A stretch of 64,000 bases of DNA from Paenibacillus solani (GTDB taxonomy: Bacteria > Bacillota > Bacilli > Paenibacillales > Paenibacillaceae), in assembly GCF_001277345.1 (NCBI RefSeq), contig NZ_LIUT01000008.1, positions 687,659 through 751,658 of the forward strand, in the 5' to 3' direction. Made by a program: the position numbers and the translations under genes. Below the pieces are notes generated by a model. It made no database searches and was not told where the DNA came from. It worked only from the letters and a program-made list of their open reading frames with translations. Within the stretch, counting starts at the first letter, position 1. Each line of letters starts with the position of its first letter. Below, one piece after another: positions 62,504 to 64,000 of this stretch.

Positions 62504-64000
62504 TTGAAAGAAGAGATAAGTAATAAGTTCTTATTTTCTATTATTATGTCAGTTTATAATGTAGAAAATTATATTGACGAGGCAGTAGAAAGTATATTAA
62601 ATCAAACCCTAGATTTTTCAAAACATGTACAGATTATCTTTGTGAATGATGGGAGTACAGATTCTAGCGGTAAGATATGTGAAATGTATAAAGACAAGTT
62701 TCCTAATAATATTGTATACATTAATAAAACTAATGGCGGGCTTAATAGTGCTAGGAATGAAGGATTGAAATATGTAAAAGGTAAATATATTAATTTTTTT
62801 GATCCAGATGACGTTTTGTCAAACAATACGCTGTTAGAGGTTTTTAATTTTTTTAATAAAAATTTCAATAGTATTGATGTTGTTTCTATTCCAATGATTT
62901 ACTTTGGCGGGAGAACTGGAGATCATCCCTTGAATTTTAAATTCAAGAAAACAAGAGTGATAAATATAAATGAAGAGCCAGATAAAATCCAACTATCAAT
63001 GGCAAGTTCATTTGTAAAAATAGAAGCGATAAAAAAATATAGGTTCGATGAAAATTTGACTGTTGGAGGAGATGATACTGAGTTATTAAATAAAATTCTT
63101 CAAGAAAAATTTGCATATGGTGTAATTAGTACAGCTAAATATCATTATAGAAGAAGAATAGATAATTCTTCAAATACACAATCAGGACATTTATTGAAGG
63201 AGTGGTACTCACAATATCTTAAGAATTTTTCAATAAATACAATTGATTATTCTATTGAATTACTAGGTTATGTTCCACTATATATTCAAAACGTAGTTAT
63301 GTATGATTTGCAGTGGAGATTTAATATCTCCTTCGTAAATAATATTTTAATAGATGATGAATTTGCTGAATTTATAAGTTACTTAAAAAAGGCACTATCA
63401 TATATTGATGACCAAGTTATTTTAAAACAAAAGTATATTAATATACATAGAAAAAAATATATTCTGGAACTAAAATATGATAAACCATTTACTCAATTAA
63501 TTGATTATATATATACGAATGATAACGTATGCATATATTTTAAAAATGAATTGTTATGTTCATTAAAGAATCAATCTATATATTTTGATTTCATTGAAAT
63601 GAACAAGAATGAATTATATATAGAAGGTTTTTTTGGTTCATTATTTGATAATAGTGCTGTAAAGATATTCTGTGAAGTTAATCACGAAAAAATCAAAGTA
63701 AATACAGTAAATAGAGAAACCAGCAATATTTATACTCTTAACTCTCTTGTTAAAGAGTATTATGGATTTAAAGTCAATATTCCTGTTCACTTGCTTGAAG
63801 AAAAGGCAAAGATAAAAATGTTCGTTGAAATAAATAAAGTAACAGTTCCAATTGAAATAAATTTTAATAGATTCGCAAGATTATCCTCTATCACAGATAA
63901 AAGCTATATATCATTAAATAATGAGTACTTAGCAACTTATGATAAATATAATTGTGAGCTTTTGTTGGAAAAGTATGCATATCCTAGTCGGTTGAAGAAA
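62504..64000 (+). CDS. GT2 glycosyltransferase with C-terminal extension (3' partial)
   Basis: From TTG 62504 (GAGGGG five bases before it) the frame stays open for 499 codons to the end of the window. N-terminal GT2 domain (about 1-230): SIIMSVYNVENYIDEAVESI, VNDGSTDSS (about 49-57), FFDPDDV with the metal-binding D-x-D (about 99), GGDDTELLNK (about 186). After about 330 residues comes a beta-rich region (about 360-470) seen in proteins that continue into a CDP-glycerol glycerophosphotransferase domain. The last visible residues fit that, but the domain itself lies outside the window. Confidence 0.85.
   Translation, partial: MKEEISNKFLFSIIMSVYNVENYIDEAVESILNQTLDFSKHVQIIFVNDGSTDSSGKICEMYKDKFPNNIVYINKTNGGLNSARNEGLKYVKGKYINFFDPDDVLSNNTLLEVFNFFNKNFNSIDVVSIPMIYFGGRTGDHPLNFKFKKTRVININEEPDKIQLSMASSFVKIEAIKKYRFDENLTVGGDDTELLNKILQEKFAYGVISTAKYHYRRRIDNSSNTQSGHLLKEWYSQYLKNFSINTIDYSIELLGYVPLYIQNVVMYDLQWRFNISFVNNILIDDEFAEFISYLKKALSYIDDQVILKQKYINIHRKKYILELKYDKPFTQLIDYIYTNDNVCIYFKNELLCSLKNQSIYFDFIEMNKNELYIEGFFGSLFDNSAVKIFCEVNHEKIKVNTVNRETSNIYTLNSLVKEYYGFKVNIPVHLLEEKAKIKMFVEINKVTVPIEINFNRFARLSSITDKSYISLNNEYLATYDKYNCELLLEKYAYPSRLKK

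Noticed and set aside
1..64000. rRNA, tRNA, CRISPR arrays, complete insertion sequences or prophage
   Set aside because: No 16S/23S signatures, no CCA-ended cloverleaf, no regularly spaced repeats, and no transposase or phage structural gene was seen on either strand.

Overview
The window looks like chromosome from a Gram-positive, endospore-former-type Bacillota, most likely Paenibacillus or a close relative (inference). The reasons are the gene order hpf-secA-prfB-yitT-type gene ... ftsE-ftsX ... ctpB-minJ ... uvrB-uvrA, which parallels the same stretch in Bacillus subtilis; strong GGAGG-type ribosome binding sites with many TTG/GTG starts; intrinsic terminators; and FN3 and copper-amine-oxidase-stalk secreted proteins of a kind common in Paenibacillus. 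I saw no rRNA, tRNA or CRISPR array and no complete insertion sequence.

Layout. 1-1.3 kb: 3' part of a modular secreted protein (FN3/discoidin-like repeats), cut by the window edge. 1.5-7.9 kb: cold-shock protein, long HPF, SecA, release factor 2 (with its programmed +1 frameshift) and a YitT-type membrane protein. 8.1-17.7 kb: a GNAT acetyltransferase, then the full arginine route argC-J-B-D-F and argG-H, giving ornithine, citrulline and arginine from N-acetylglutamyl phosphate. 17.7-21.1 kb: esterase, bactofilin-like protein preceded by a hairpin-rich leader, and a VanW/G5 protein. 21.3-27.3 kb: cell-envelope and division module ftsE-ftsX-M23 endopeptidase-ctpB-minJ. 27.4-32.8 kb: a histidine kinase/response regulator pair divergent from an ABC exporter with two permeases, which is the gene content of a linearmycin-resistance (Lnr)-type cassette. 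32.9-34.5 kb: motAB on the minus strand. 34.6-39.7 kb: uvrB-uvrA behind a promoter with a LexA-like site. 40-44.7 kb: secreted FN3-like protein, small membrane protein, HtrA-type protease translationally coupled to a copper-amine-oxidase-stalk protein with three internal repeats. 44.9-48.2 kb: TetM-like ribosome-protection/EF-G-family GTPase convergent with an MFS exporter. 48.8-52.8 kb: AlkC-type DNA glycosylase and a U32/RlhA-like protein. 53.1-64 kb: galU, an O-antigen-ligase-like polymerase/ligase, a 1.3-kb zone of gene remnants, then an AT-rich surface-glycopolymer cluster (ABC export permease and ATPase, a GT2 plus CDP-glycerol transferase fusion, two more GT2 proteins) that runs off the window.

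Base composition falls sharply at about 57.8 kb: upstream core genes are near 50% G+C, while the glycopolymer genes are strongly A+T rich. With the remnants just before it, this marks the last 6 kb as a variable, probably transferred, locus.

The most interesting non-gene signals are: an 18-19 bp inverted repeat that engulfs the galU -10 box and ends at its ribosome binding site; a decayed second copy of the O-antigen ligase gene abutting a structured segment that may be a group II intron fragment; a multi-hairpin leader before the bactofilin gene; a perfect palindrome in the ftsE promoter; and a 20-bp inverted repeat between secA and prfB.
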